A stretch of DNA of 47,107 bases, taken from contig DJGH01000019.1 in assembly GCA_002431635.1 (NCBI GenBank), forward strand, positions 318 to 47,424. The letters are read 5' to 3'. The notes beneath the pieces were generated by a model. The model did no database searches. It saw only the letters and a program-made list of their open reading frames with translations, and had not been told where the DNA came from. This DNA comes from Petrotoga sp. UBA5851 (GTDB lineage: Bacteria; Thermotogota; Thermotogae; Petrotogales; Petrotogaceae). Shown here one piece after another: positions 17,475-25,956 of the stretch. Both the position numbers and the translations under genes were made by a program. Position 1 is the stretch's first letter. Every line of letters begins with the position of its first letter.

Positions 17475-18725
17475 ATGTCTTGTGAAAGAACAATAGAAAT
17501 AACTGACGGAGTATACTGGACAGGTACTCTTAATCCTCTGTTGAGAGTTTTTGACATAATAATGAAAACGGAGTACGGAACGAGCTATAATTCATATATA
17601 GTAAAAGGGAACAGTAAAATTGCATTAATTGACGGTGGTCACGAGAAGTTCACCGATCTGTTTCTTGAAAAAGTATCCGGAATAATTGAAGGGGATTTCA
17701 CTAAAATAGATTACGTTATAGTAAATCACACGGAACCGGATCACGCCGGGAATCTCTTTAAACTTATGGAATTGAATCCGGAGATAAAGATTGTATGTAC
17801 CGTTCCGGCAAAGAAATTTTTGGAACAGATATCCAATAGAAGTTTTAACTTTATTCAGGCCAACGATGATCTTCAGATTGATTTGGGAGGAAAAACTCTG
17901 GGATTTTTGATCAGTCCTTTCTGGCATTGGCCGGATACTATGTTTACATATCTTAAAGAAGACAAGATACTGTTTCCCTGTGATGGTTTCGGGGCTCATT
18001 TTTCTGATGAGAGAATGTTTGTTGAGCTTTTGGATGAAGATGCATATAAAAAGTACCTTCAGGCGATGCAGTATTACTATATCCATATAATGGGACCATT
18101 TAAGGAACACACCAGGAATACTCTTGAAAAGCTAGATAAGTTTGATATAAATACCATTGCACCGAGCCACGGTCCTATACATACCGGCGTGTTTGTCAAC
18201 AAACATATTGATCTTTACCGTCAGTGGGCAAAGAAGGATGTTCATAAGAAAAACAGAGTTCTTGTGCTTTATGTCTCAGCATATGGCTATACAAGAAAAG
18301 TGGCGTTGTCAGTTGCAAAAGGTATAGAGAATGCAGGTGGAGAGGTTCAGCTCTTTGACCTTGTTCATGACGTTACTGCTGAAAATAAGCTTGATGTACT
18401 TGTAAGCAAGCAGGAGTGGGCAGACGGCATACTCTATGGATCTCCCACGATAAACGGGGATGCTCTTTTGAATATATGGGAAGCTATCGGGTTGCTTGCG
18501 CTTGTTGATGGTAAGAAGGAAAAAACATATTCTGCATTCGGATCATATGGCTGGAGCGGAGAAGCTGTTCCATTTATAATAAACAGACTTTCGACAATGA
18601 AGTTTGATGTATTTTCATCTGAAGATCCTTTAAAAGTAAGATTCAAGCCGACGGCAAATGATCTTGAGAAAGCAGAACAGTTTGGCCGCAGTTTTCTTGA
18701 GCACATACGCAGTATGGAAAAGTGA
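17475..18725 (+). CDS. fprA: Flavodiiron protein (A-type, FprA-like oxygen/NO reductase)
   Basis: A cytoplasmic enzyme that reduces oxygen to water (or NO to N2O) with electrons from rubredoxin or another donor. The N-terminal metallo-beta-lactamase fold has the complete diiron ligand set: His85, Glu87, Asp89 (NHTEPDHAG), His151 (FWHWPD), Asp170 (CDGFGAH) and His232 (PSHGPIH). A flavodoxin domain follows from ~256 (VLYVSAYGYTRKVA, phosphate-binding loop of FMN). The 416-residue length and two-domain layout are those of class A. The start is the ATG at 17475, with CGGAGGTG upstream; the GTG at 17466 lies within that ribosome site. The stop overlaps the next gene's possible GTG by four bases. 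Confidence 0.95.
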   Translation: MSCERTIEITDGVYWTGTLNPLLRVFDIIMKTEYGTSYNSYIVKGNSKIALIDGGHEKFTDLFLEKVSGIIEGDFTKIDYVIVNHTEPDHAGNLFKLMELNPEIKIVCTVPAKKFLEQISNRSFNFIQANDDLQIDLGGKTLGFLISPFWHWPDTMFTYLKEDKILFPCDGFGAHFSDERMFVELLDEDAYKKYLQAMQYYYIHIMGPFKEHTRNTLEKLDKFDINTIAPSHGPIHTGVFVNKHIDLYRQWAKKDVHKKNRVLVLYVSAYGYTRKVALSVAKGIENAGGEVQLFDLVHDVTAENKLDVLVSKQEWADGILYGSPTINGDALLNIWEAIGLLALVDGKKEKTYSAFGSYGWSGEAVPFIINRLSTMKFDVFSSEDPLKVRFKPTANDLEKAEQFGRSFLEHIRSMEK

Positions 18726-19558
18726 TAAAAATGTCGATAATAGAAAAGCTTGATAAAAGCAGATTTAAAAAAGCCAGAAAAGCTTTTGAAGAGAAAGATG
18801 TTCAACAGCACATACTTTCACACAGTCACGAAAATATTGCGGTTGAACCATGGCATAAAACCTCTCAAGGAAGGTATATTGCACCGGCGGTTTACGGTGC
18901 AAGCGACGGAATAGTTACTACTTTTGCAGTAGTTGCTGGTGCCCAGGGTGCTGGACTTTCACCGCTTGTCGTGCTTGTTCTTGGATTTGCCAACTTATTT
19001 GCAGACGGATTTTCAATGGCTGTAGGTGATTATATATCAGATAAGTCGGAAAGAGAGTACATAAAAACGGAAAAGGCCAGAGAAGAGTGGGAAGTAAAGG
19101 TTAATCCAGAGGGTGAGAGGGATGAGCTGAGAGAGATTTACAGAAGAAAGGGAGTAAAGGAAGAAGAACTTGAAAGCTTTCTTGATACTATAACCTCGAA
19201 TCATGATCTTTGGATAGATACGATGATGCATGAGGAACTTGGACTTATGGAGGATAATGAAGGATCTCCTTTGAAAAGTGCCATGGTGACTTTTTTTTCA
19301 TTCGTAATAGCAGGTTTTATGCCTCTGATGGCATTTGTGTTTTCGTCGTTTATAAGCGTTTTTGCTGATAACATGTTTCTATCGGCAAGTATAATAACCG
19401 CACTTACTCTGTTTACAGTGGGGGCTCTTAGGTACTTTGTCACCGGGAAGAAATGGATTGTAAGCGGTCTGGAAATGATGGTGACAGGTGGTCTTTCCGC
19501 AGCTGTTGCTTATCTGGTGGGCTTTATATTTAAAGCAGTTTTTAACGTCCAGGTATAG
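18722..19558 (+). CDS. VIT1/CCC1-family iron/manganese transporter
   Basis: An inner-membrane transporter of the VIT/CCC1 family, which moves Fe2+ or Mn2+ against a proton gradient. The family signature YGASDGIVTTFAVVAGAQGAGL is followed by FANLFADGFSMAVGDYISDKSE and a cytoplasmic helical segment rich in Glu (KTEKAREEWEV through EEELESF) corresponding to the metal-binding domain. Three further membrane helices complete the protein. The ~50-residue N-terminal hydrophilic extension has several His (HILSHSHE) that could bind metal. The start is uncertain: the GTG at 18722 gives a four-base overlap with the flavodiiron gene, while the ATG at 18731 is the other choice; neither has a strong ribosome site. 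Coupling to fprA suggests control of free iron during oxygen exposure. Confidence 0.9.
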   Translation: MIKMSIIEKLDKSRFKKARKAFEEKDVQQHILSHSHENIAVEPWHKTSQGRYIAPAVYGASDGIVTTFAVVAGAQGAGLSPLVVLVLGFANLFADGFSMAVGDYISDKSEREYIKTEKAREEWEVKVNPEGERDELREIYRRKGVKEEELESFLDTITSNHDLWIDTMMHEELGLMEDNEGSPLKSAMVTFFSFVIAGFMPLMAFVFSSFISVFADNMFLSASIITALTLFTVGALRYFVTGKKWIVSGLEMMVTGGLSAAVAYLVGFIFKAVFNVQV

Positions 19559-19571
19559 ATAAGGTGTAAAC

Positions 19572-22322
19572 ATGAAAAACATTATTTTGACTTTTATAAT
19601 ATTTATGTTATCGGTTTTAGGCATTTCAGCAGCAACTCTTACCAAAGAACAGAAAATTGAAGATTTTGAGTATCTTTACAATATGGTTTCACAAAACTAT
19701 CCATACCTATGGGTTAAGGAAAGACAGTTCGGATACAGCTGGACATCTATGAAAGATAAGTTTATGCAGGAAGTAGAGAGTTCTGAAGATGACCAAGCCT
19801 TTATAAAGAGTATATCCCGTATGGTTAATCTTCTTCAGAACGATCACACTAAGGTTTTGACGTATGAAGAAGTAAATAAGTACTCGAAAAAATATAACAG
19901 CGGTTTTTATGCCGCTGTGTTTTCATCTATGACCCTTTCTTCATATCAAAAATACGAAAATCTAAAGCCATCGTCAGACAAAAAGCAGGTTCCATTTTTT
20001 GAAGCCTTCTACATTGATGGGTTCTATAAGGTTGTATCGTCAGCAGATGAAAAGTTTATACCTATAGGAGCTATCATCACCCGTATTGACGGGATTGACA
20101 CAGACAGTTATGTCCTTGGATTAGGCTACGCTGTAAAACTGAAAAAGGATTTTGAAGATAAAGGTAAGCTCTTTTGTTATCAGCTGCCTCTGGAAAGGAA
20201 AGAAAAGGTAAGTATAGAGTATTTGTTTAATGGCAAATATATCCAAACAGATATAAATCCTTACACTGAAGACTACAAAACAGTCTTTGAAGACTACAAG
20301 CCAGCTACTGCTGACAGTGATGGAAATATTTTATCCGAAATTTCTTCAGATGGAAGGCAGGCATACTTAAAGATCAATTCCTTCGATTACAGCAACATAA
20401 AAGCCGATAAGGATAAGTTATTTTCCTTTTATTCCGGCATTAAGAACTGTAAAACTCTCATAATTGACATACGCGGAAACAGTGGCGGAGCGGATTCATA
20501 CTGGACAGACCTCATTGTTTCGCCTTTAGCCAATCATCCGTATGCCGTCAACAGTTATATTTTTATAAGGTCCGGTACTTATGCCCAGCAGGCTGCGGCG
20601 GAGAGATTTAACCTTGCATATAACTTTTTTCAGGCGAGCAGAAATGAGGTGCTTGGAATGAAAAATCTTCCGCCCGAGTTGTTAAGTGAGGAGTTTGGTC
20701 CTCCGGTGAAGATACAACGTTTGGTACTTCCTGGAATGGATGGTTTTGACGGAAAGATAGTTGTTGTTACAGATAAGTATGTATACTCTTCATCCGAAAC
20801 TTTTGCATATTTCTGTAAAAAAACCGGTTTTGCAGCAGTTGTAGGCGAACGTACAGGGGGGGATGGAATCGGATTTGATCCTCTCTTTTTTGTTCTTCCT
20901 AATAGCAGACTGGTAGTCAGGATGACTTATACTTATGGCATCAATCCTGATGGTACTTCAAATGAGGAGTATAGAACAGCGCCTGATTTTTTTATTAGGA
21001 TTGCCAATAACGAAACCATTTTTAGCCAAATAAGTAATATTCCCAAAATGCCCACACAAGATTGGACTCGAGAGGTATTTACGGGGTATATGCCAAACAA
21101 TCCGTTATCGTTCAGAGCTCTTTCGGCCGGGGAAAGTAAGCTTGCAGATCCGGTAATTATAGACAACGTAAAAATAAAAGGAGCTTACAGGACTGATATA
21201 AATCTTCTTGAGAAAAAAGTGGGTTTTAAAAGCGGTGATCTTATAGATTCAACCCTGCTCAAAGAGCTTAATAACAATCTAAAGCTTATGAACAGTTTTT
21301 CGGAAGTGTATGCGTTCGTTAAAGAAAATGATCTTGGAAAGTATGATCTTATAATCTATGTAAATGAGAGCTCAGGGCTTTTTAAGAGTTCCTATGATAT
21401 GTTTTCAACACTTCTTTCAGATATAGTAGGAAAAAGTCTGACGCTTAAAAGCTATAATCTTTTCGGAAAGATGATAAATCTTTCCGCACGGTATTCTTTC
21501 AACAAATATAAAAGCACATATCTTACAACAACATATCCCAGTATTTTTTTCAAAGAGATGAAGTATGATATCTCTGTGGGGTTTCAGAGTGTAAAACTTC
21601 AGCCTACCCTGGGAGAGCTTGCAGAAAGCAACGCAGGTCTGAACATAAACTTTTTGTCTTATCAGGGCTCACGATACTATTGCGATAACCTTTTTGCTTT
21701 CCAGGCCAACTTGATGGATGAAAGCATAACATCTCAAAATAATCTTTCCTTAAAAGACTCATTATATCTTGAGAATACATTAAGAACAGCAGGTTATTTT
21801 TCATCTCAGACTTATGATTTCTCCTATTGGCTAAGAGCAGGCTCTCTTACTGATATATCAAATATCGACTCTTTTAAAGATATGGGCGAGATATGCAAAA
21901 AAACCGATTATCTGGCAGAAGGGCTTATAGACATGAAGTTATCACATGGGCTTTTCTTTTCGCATCTGACTATGGCAGGAGGATACAGAACAGAAGGTAC
22001 GCCTTTTGAGCATTTGTTCAGAGTTGATAGCGAGTCCTGGTTTAAAGGATACAAAGGTTACTTTATGTCCGCGGGTTATGCGGCAGCAACATTAAGAACA
22101 GGTGTGATAATTTTTGATGTTTTGGGACTTTACGGTCTGATTGACGGGGGAAAGGTATTCAGCAAATGGGATCAGGCATTTTCATTAAACGGAATAATGC
22201 TTGATACAGGATTTTCAATTATACTGTATAATCCTTTTGTTGATTTGGAGTTTTATCTAGCTAAAGATATTTTTAGTGATGAACCTTTAAAAATAGCTAT
22301 GAGTATTTCTACAGAATATTAG
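19572..22322 (+). CDS. S41-family protease fused to POTRA and Omp85-like beta-barrel
   Basis: A 916-residue exported protein with three parts. Residues 1-20 are a signal peptide. Residues ~25-480 are an S41 (C-terminal-processing/tricorn-like) peptidase: His92 in LLQNDHTKVL, a degenerate PDZ-like middle, the core IIDIRGNSGGAD, candidate nucleophile Ser in VYSSSETFAYF (~406-408) and Glu426 in VVGERTGGDG; there is no Lys of the Ser-Lys dyad type, so a Ser-His-Glu tetrad is more likely. Residues ~531-598 resemble a POTRA domain (VKIKGAYRTDINLLEKK, GDLIDSTLLKELNNNL, DLIIYVNE). Residues ~600-916 look like an Omp85 barrel, with FKGY at 824-827 in the place of the VRGF/Y motif, LIDGGKVF, and a terminal Tyr. 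It lies 13 bases after the metal-transporter gene. This order resembles type Vd autotransporters with a protease in place of patatin. Confidence 0.85.
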   Translation: MKNIILTFIIFMLSVLGISAATLTKEQKIEDFEYLYNMVSQNYPYLWVKERQFGYSWTSMKDKFMQEVESSEDDQAFIKSISRMVNLLQNDHTKVLTYEEVNKYSKKYNSGFYAAVFSSMTLSSYQKYENLKPSSDKKQVPFFEAFYIDGFYKVVSSADEKFIPIGAIITRIDGIDTDSYVLGLGYAVKLKKDFEDKGKLFCYQLPLERKEKVSIEYLFNGKYIQTDINPYTEDYKTVFEDYKPATADSDGNILSEISSDGRQAYLKINSFDYSNIKADKDKLFSFYSGIKNCKTLIIDIRGNSGGADSYWTDLIVSPLANHPYAVNSYIFIRSGTYAQQAAAERFNLAYNFFQASRNEVLGMKNLPPELLSEEFGPPVKIQRLVLPGMDGFDGKIVVVTDKYVYSSSETFAYFCKKTGFAAVVGERTGGDGIGFDPLFFVLPNSRLVVRMTYTYGINPDGTSNEEYRTAPDFFIRIANNETIFSQISNIPKMPTQDWTREVFTGYMPNNPLSFRALSAGESKLADPVIIDNVKIKGAYRTDINLLEKKVGFKSGDLIDSTLLKELNNNLKLMNSFSEVYAFVKENDLGKYDLIIYVNESSGLFKSSYDMFSTLLSDIVGKSLTLKSYNLFGKMINLSARYSFNKYKSTYLTTTYPSIFFKEMKYDISVGFQSVKLQPTLGELAESNAGLNINFLSYQGSRYYCDNLFAFQANLMDESITSQNNLSLKDSLYLENTLRTAGYFSSQTYDFSYWLRAGSLTDISNIDSFKDMGEICKKTDYLAEGLIDMKLSHGLFFSHLTMAGGYRTEGTPFEHLFRVDSESWFKGYKGYFMSAGYAAATLRTGVIIFDVLGLYGLIDGGKVFSKWDQAFSLNGIMLDTGFSIILYNPFVDLEFYLAKDIFSDEPLKIAMSISTEY

Positions 22323-22326
22323 TAAA

Positions 22327-22353
22327 AACCCGTCCTTACGGACGGGTTCATTT
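22327..22353. terminator. Bidirectional terminator
   Basis: A perfect 9-bp stem (22327-22335 with 22340-22348, loop TTAC) lies between two convergent genes, flanked by A-rich and T-rich tracts so that it can act on both strands. It touches the stop codon of the minus-strand lipoprotein gene. Confidence 0.9.
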
Positions 22354-25300
22354 TTCTACAGTCAAGCGGAACGATGTATCAACATAGTCAGTGCCGTCAT
22401 TTGCTCTTATTATTACCAATCTTTCGCCGATATCTTTTTCTGTTGCTGCGAAAGAATATATGGAACCGTTCACAACACCAACTCCGTTTTCGACGGTATA
22501 AACTATCATGTCACCGTCAGGATCTCTGGAATAGTTTAAAAGATCAAGGGTAAGTGTTTCTCCCGCCTTGATGATTATATCGCTGAGAGTTATGGCAGGG
22601 GGTCTGTTTACATCTGTGACATATATTACAATTACCCCACCGACCGTCACTGAACCATCGCTTATTAAGATCTGGCAGTGCTGTTGACCTGCTTCTTCAT
22701 AAGAGGGAGTATATATAAACATTCCGGATTCAACTTTGCCAACTCCGTTTTCAAAGGTAAAAGCAAGAGTATCGCCATCAGGATCTTTTGTATAGTCTTT
22801 TAGCTCTACGCTAACTGTCTTTCCTTCCTGTATGAATATATCCGGTATTGAGAAAACAGGAGGTTTGTTGACGTTGCTTACATATATTTTGAAGGTGGTT
22901 TCAACACCGGAAATTCCATCGCTGACTTTTATTTTTACTGTTTTCTCACCTGCTTCATTGTATGCCGGGGAGTAGGTGTAGATTCTTCCTTTTATCTCTC
23001 CAACACCGCTTTCCAATGAATACGTAAGTCTTTCCCCATCAGGATCGCTTGAAAGCTTTGAAAGATCAAGAACTAATGTCTGACCTTCATTCACAGTCTG
23101 ATTAGGAATTGAAATAATAGGTGTCCGGTTTCCTTTTTTGACGTTTATCTTAAATTTGGCGGCTGTTCTGTCGATACCATCAAAAGCTATTACCTCAACA
23201 TTTTTGATTCCTGCGTCGCTGAAAGCCGGAGAGTAGGTATAGTTATTCCCGTTGATGCTCCCTGTTCCGTTTCCTATGAAATATTTCAAAGTATCTCCGT
23301 CAAGATCCGAGGAAAGTTCAAAAAGATCAATATTTAAGGTCTTTCCCTCATCAATCTCCTGGTCAGGTATAAAAATTGATGGTGCCCTATTTACATTATT
23401 CACAGTTATCTTAAAGGTTGAATACCCATAAAGCTTTCCGTCAAAAGCTGCGATCTGAACTACTTTTTCTCCCGCATCAAAGTATGACGGAGTGTATATG
23501 AAAGAATTACCTTCTATTTTACCTGTCTGGTTCAGCACAGAGTATGAAAGCTTATCGTTATCAGGATCGCTTGAGTACTTTGAAAGATCCAGCGTAAGTT
23601 TGCTGTTCTCAAAGGCTGTTTGATCCGGTATGCTGATCTGCGGTGCCCTGTTCACATTTTTGACAATTATTTTAAAATACGTTTCGTAGCTGAGCTCGCC
23701 ATCGCTTACACCGACTCTGGCAAGCTTTTCTCCGGCATCATCATAGGTAGGGGTATATGTAAAGATAGAACCGTTGATTAATCCCACATTGTTTACAGAG
23801 TAATAACTAAGAGCATCCTTATCTGGATCGCTTGAAAGTTTTGAAAGGTCCAATGTAAGGGTCTGAGCCTCATCAACTGTTTCATCCGGCACTGCCATGG
23901 ACGGTGCCCTGTTTACATTTTTAACGTTTATATTGAAAGAGCTTACAGCGGAAAGAGTTCCGTCACTGGCTCTTACAGTAACTTTTTTTGTGCCTGCATC
24001 AAAGTAGCCCGGAGTATATATGAACTGACTGCCGTTTATACTTCCAACGCCCTCCTGTACATAGTAGGTAAGAGTATCTGTATCCGGATCATCTGAATAT
24101 CTTGAAAGGTCAAATATAAGTGTTTGCCCTTCATTTACCTGCTGGTCTGATATCTGCACTGAAGGAGCTCTGTTCACATTGTTTACAACAATTTTTATTA
24201 GTGTTTCAACATTTGAATTGCCATCATTTGCTCTTATTTTGACTGTTTTTTCTCCGGCATCAAAAAAGTCTGGGCTATACTCGTATATGCTGCCTTTTAA
24301 CTTCCCTATACTGCTTTCGAGAGTATAAGTTATCTTATCGTTGTCAGGGTCATAAGTATGTGCGGATAGATCAACCAAAAGTGTTTTTCCTTCATTTACG
24401 CTTTGGTCGGGAACCTTTATGACAGGTACTCTGTTCATATTTTTGACGTTTATACTGAACGTGGTATAAACTGTTGCTGTTCCGTCGCTTACACGGAGCT
24501 TAACTGTCTTTTTTCCGGCATCAAAATAAGTAGGAAGGTATGTGTACATACTTCCAGTAATTTCGCCCACTCCTTCTTCTATCTCGAAGCTGAGGGTATC
24601 TCCGTCCGGATCAAAAACAATCTTTCCAAGATCAAGCAAAAGAGTCTGCCCTTCATCAACTTCCTGTTCCTGAACCAACATATAAGGAGGCCTGTTTATA
24701 TTGTTTACAAGTACCTTAAAAGAGGTTTCGGCTCTTGCTATACCATCACTGACAGATATTCTTATGTTTTTTTCACCGTGGTCTTTATAAGTAGGCGAGT
24801 AAGAGTACACTTTATTTGAAATACTGCCTGGACCTTCTTCAAGCTTGAAGGTAAGCGAATCGCCGTCAGGATCAGCGGCAATCCTTGCCAGATCAAGAGT
24901 TATGGTCTGAAGTTCGTCCATAGTCTGATTGGTTATAAATATGGTTGGAGGTCTGTTTACATTTATAATGTTAAGTCTGAAGGTCTGGTCTATATACCCG
25001 TCGTAGTTGGCTATTCTTATTTTTACAGCTTTCTGCCCGGCATCAAGATATGAGGGCTGAAAAAAATAGCTGGAGCCATTTAAGCTTCCCACACCATTTA
25101 TAAGCGAATATGAAAGCTTATCCTTAAGAGGATTTGATGAGTATTTGCTCAGATCTATTTCTATACTTTTTCCTTCTTCGACCGAAAAATCTGGAAACTC
25201 TGCCGTTGGAAGCTTTAAAACCTTTTCCACAGAAATTTTGAATGATGCTTGTGTGGATGATGCACCATCTGTAGCAGATATTATGATGCTTTTTTCTCCG

Positions 25301-25602
25301 GCTTCTCCTCTCTTGGGCGAATAGAAGTAAGCCTCACTCTTAATAGTACCCACACCTGAAACAAGCGAATAAGTAAGTGATGAAGCTTCAGGATCGGAGC
25401 TGAACTTTGAAAGATCCAGTGTAAGACTGTCTTCTTCTTTTATAAACTGATCCGGAATGCTTATGACCGGAGCTTTATTTATTTTTACCGGTTCGGGCTT
25501 CACAACTGTTTTATTTTCATTGGTCTGGACAGAACAGCTTATTAACAAAAATGAAAGTAAAAAGAATAAGGCAAAGACCAGTGAGTATTTTTTACGTTCC
25601 AT
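22348..25602 (-). CDS. Lipoprotein of twelve 87-residue cadherin/Ig-like repeats
   Basis: A 1084-residue surface or periplasmic lipoprotein. The start is the ATG at 25602, with GGAGG at 25613-25609; the longer frame to 25653 has no ribosome site. The signal ends in LLIS-C, with Cys23 lipidated, followed by a short linker. The rest is twelve tandem modules of about 87 residues, each opening NRAP or NRPP and running I-x-I-P-D-Q, EGQTLxLDLS, SSDPDGDxLxY, GVGxINGSxYxYxP, DAGEKxVxIxVSDG and FKIxVxNVN. The DPDGD and DAGEK loops suggest calcium binding between modules, as in cadherin-like tandem repeats. The first two modules and the last are the most divergent. No catalytic domain is present. It could be an adhesin, spacer or scaffold; the role is inferred from architecture. 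Confidence 0.92.
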   Translation of the reverse strand: MERKKYSLVFALFFLLSFLLISCSVQTNENKTVVKPEPVKINKAPVISIPDQFIKEEDSLTLDLSKFSSDPEASSLTYSLVSGVGTIKSEAYFYSPKRGEAGEKSIIISATDGASSTQASFKISVEKVLKLPTAEFPDFSVEEGKSIEIDLSKYSSNPLKDKLSYSLINGVGSLNGSSYFFQPSYLDAGQKAVKIRIANYDGYIDQTFRLNIINVNRPPTIFITNQTMDELQTITLDLARIAADPDGDSLTFKLEEGPGSISNKVYSYSPTYKDHGEKNIRISVSDGIARAETSFKVLVNNINRPPYMLVQEQEVDEGQTLLLDLGKIVFDPDGDTLSFEIEEGVGEITGSMYTYLPTYFDAGKKTVKLRVSDGTATVYTTFSINVKNMNRVPVIKVPDQSVNEGKTLLVDLSAHTYDPDNDKITYTLESSIGKLKGSIYEYSPDFFDAGEKTVKIRANDGNSNVETLIKIVVNNVNRAPSVQISDQQVNEGQTLIFDLSRYSDDPDTDTLTYYVQEGVGSINGSQFIYTPGYFDAGTKKVTVRASDGTLSAVSSFNINVKNVNRAPSMAVPDETVDEAQTLTLDLSKLSSDPDKDALSYYSVNNVGLINGSIFTYTPTYDDAGEKLARVGVSDGELSYETYFKIIVKNVNRAPQISIPDQTAFENSKLTLDLSKYSSDPDNDKLSYSVLNQTGKIEGNSFIYTPSYFDAGEKVVQIAAFDGKLYGYSTFKITVNNVNRAPSIFIPDQEIDEGKTLNIDLFELSSDLDGDTLKYFIGNGTGSINGNNYTYSPAFSDAGIKNVEVIAFDGIDRTAAKFKINVKKGNRTPIISIPNQTVNEGQTLVLDLSKLSSDPDGERLTYSLESGVGEIKGRIYTYSPAYNEAGEKTVKIKVSDGISGVETTFKIYVSNVNKPPVFSIPDIFIQEGKTVSVELKDYTKDPDGDTLAFTFENGVGKVESGMFIYTPSYEEAGQQHCQILISDGSVTVGGVIVIYVTDVNRPPAITLSDIIIKAGETLTLDLLNYSRDPDGDMIVYTVENGVGVVNGSIYSFAATEKDIGERLVIIRANDGTDYVDTSFRLTVEK

Positions 25603-25652
25603 GGTATACCTCCGAAAAAGATTAAGTATTTTTGAAAAATCGATTCCTTTCA

Positions 25653-25658
25653 ATTATA
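25653..25658 (-). promoter_or_regulatory. Probable -10 (TATAAT) for the repeat lipoprotein gene
   Basis: TATAAT on the minus strand lies 51 bases upstream of the ATG. A weak -35 (TTATCA) is found 18 bases further up. The same GTATAATTG context occurs before the HAD gene at 31863-31868. Confidence 0.45.
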
Positions 25659-25813
25659 CTACATTTTTAAGGCTTATGATAAAAAGTGCCAGGTTTATAA
25701 GACTGTAAAATATACTTTTTAATGCAAAAACATATCTATAAGTACTGAATCATATCTCTTTTTTTGATTATTAAATTTCAGTGTATTTTGAGTAACGAAG
25801 AAAATTTGTAAGC

Positions 25814-25830
25814 TATAATTCCCAATTATA
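25814..25830. repeat. Palindrome TATAATT-CCC-AATTATA
   Basis: A perfect 7-base inverted repeat with a 3-base centre lies about 60 bases upstream of the chemoreceptor's -10 element. It is a candidate operator, or two opposed -10-like boxes; AT richness makes chance possible. Confidence 0.4.
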
Positions 25831-25887
25831 AAGGGTTATTGCACCATTTAAAAAACAGTTTTATTTGTACGTGTTCTAAACCATTGA

Positions 25888-25896
25888 TGATATAAT
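25888..25896 (+). promoter_or_regulatory. Extended -10 promoter (TGATATAAT) for the chemoreceptor gene
   Basis: The same nonamer as before the H-NOX receptor. It lies 60 bases before the start codon, with no good -35 and no recognisable sigma-28 type flagellar promoter. Confidence 0.55.
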
Positions 25897-25956
25897 TGAA
25901 GATAGAACAAAAGAAAGAAATCTATAGGCTAATTCCGATGTCTAGGAGGGGAATCT

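Larger units (their letters stand above)
25603..25956. other. Divergent intergenic region with two promoters and a palindrome
   Basis: This 354-base AT-rich gap separates the repeat lipoprotein (-) from a chemoreceptor (+). It holds the -10 element for the lipoprotein near 25653-25658, a 7-3-7 palindrome at 25814-25830, an extended -10 at 25888-25896 and a GGAGGGG ribosome site before 25957. I see no small gene. Confidence 0.6.

Noticed and set aside
24403..24819. Open frame of 138 codons on the + strand
   Set aside because: It is antisense to the repeat lipoprotein, has no ribosome site, and the product has no recognisable features.
22348..25602. Regularly spaced repeats of about 261 bases
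   Set aside because: They encode protein modules in one frame with diverged DNA; spacing and length are not those of a CRISPR array.
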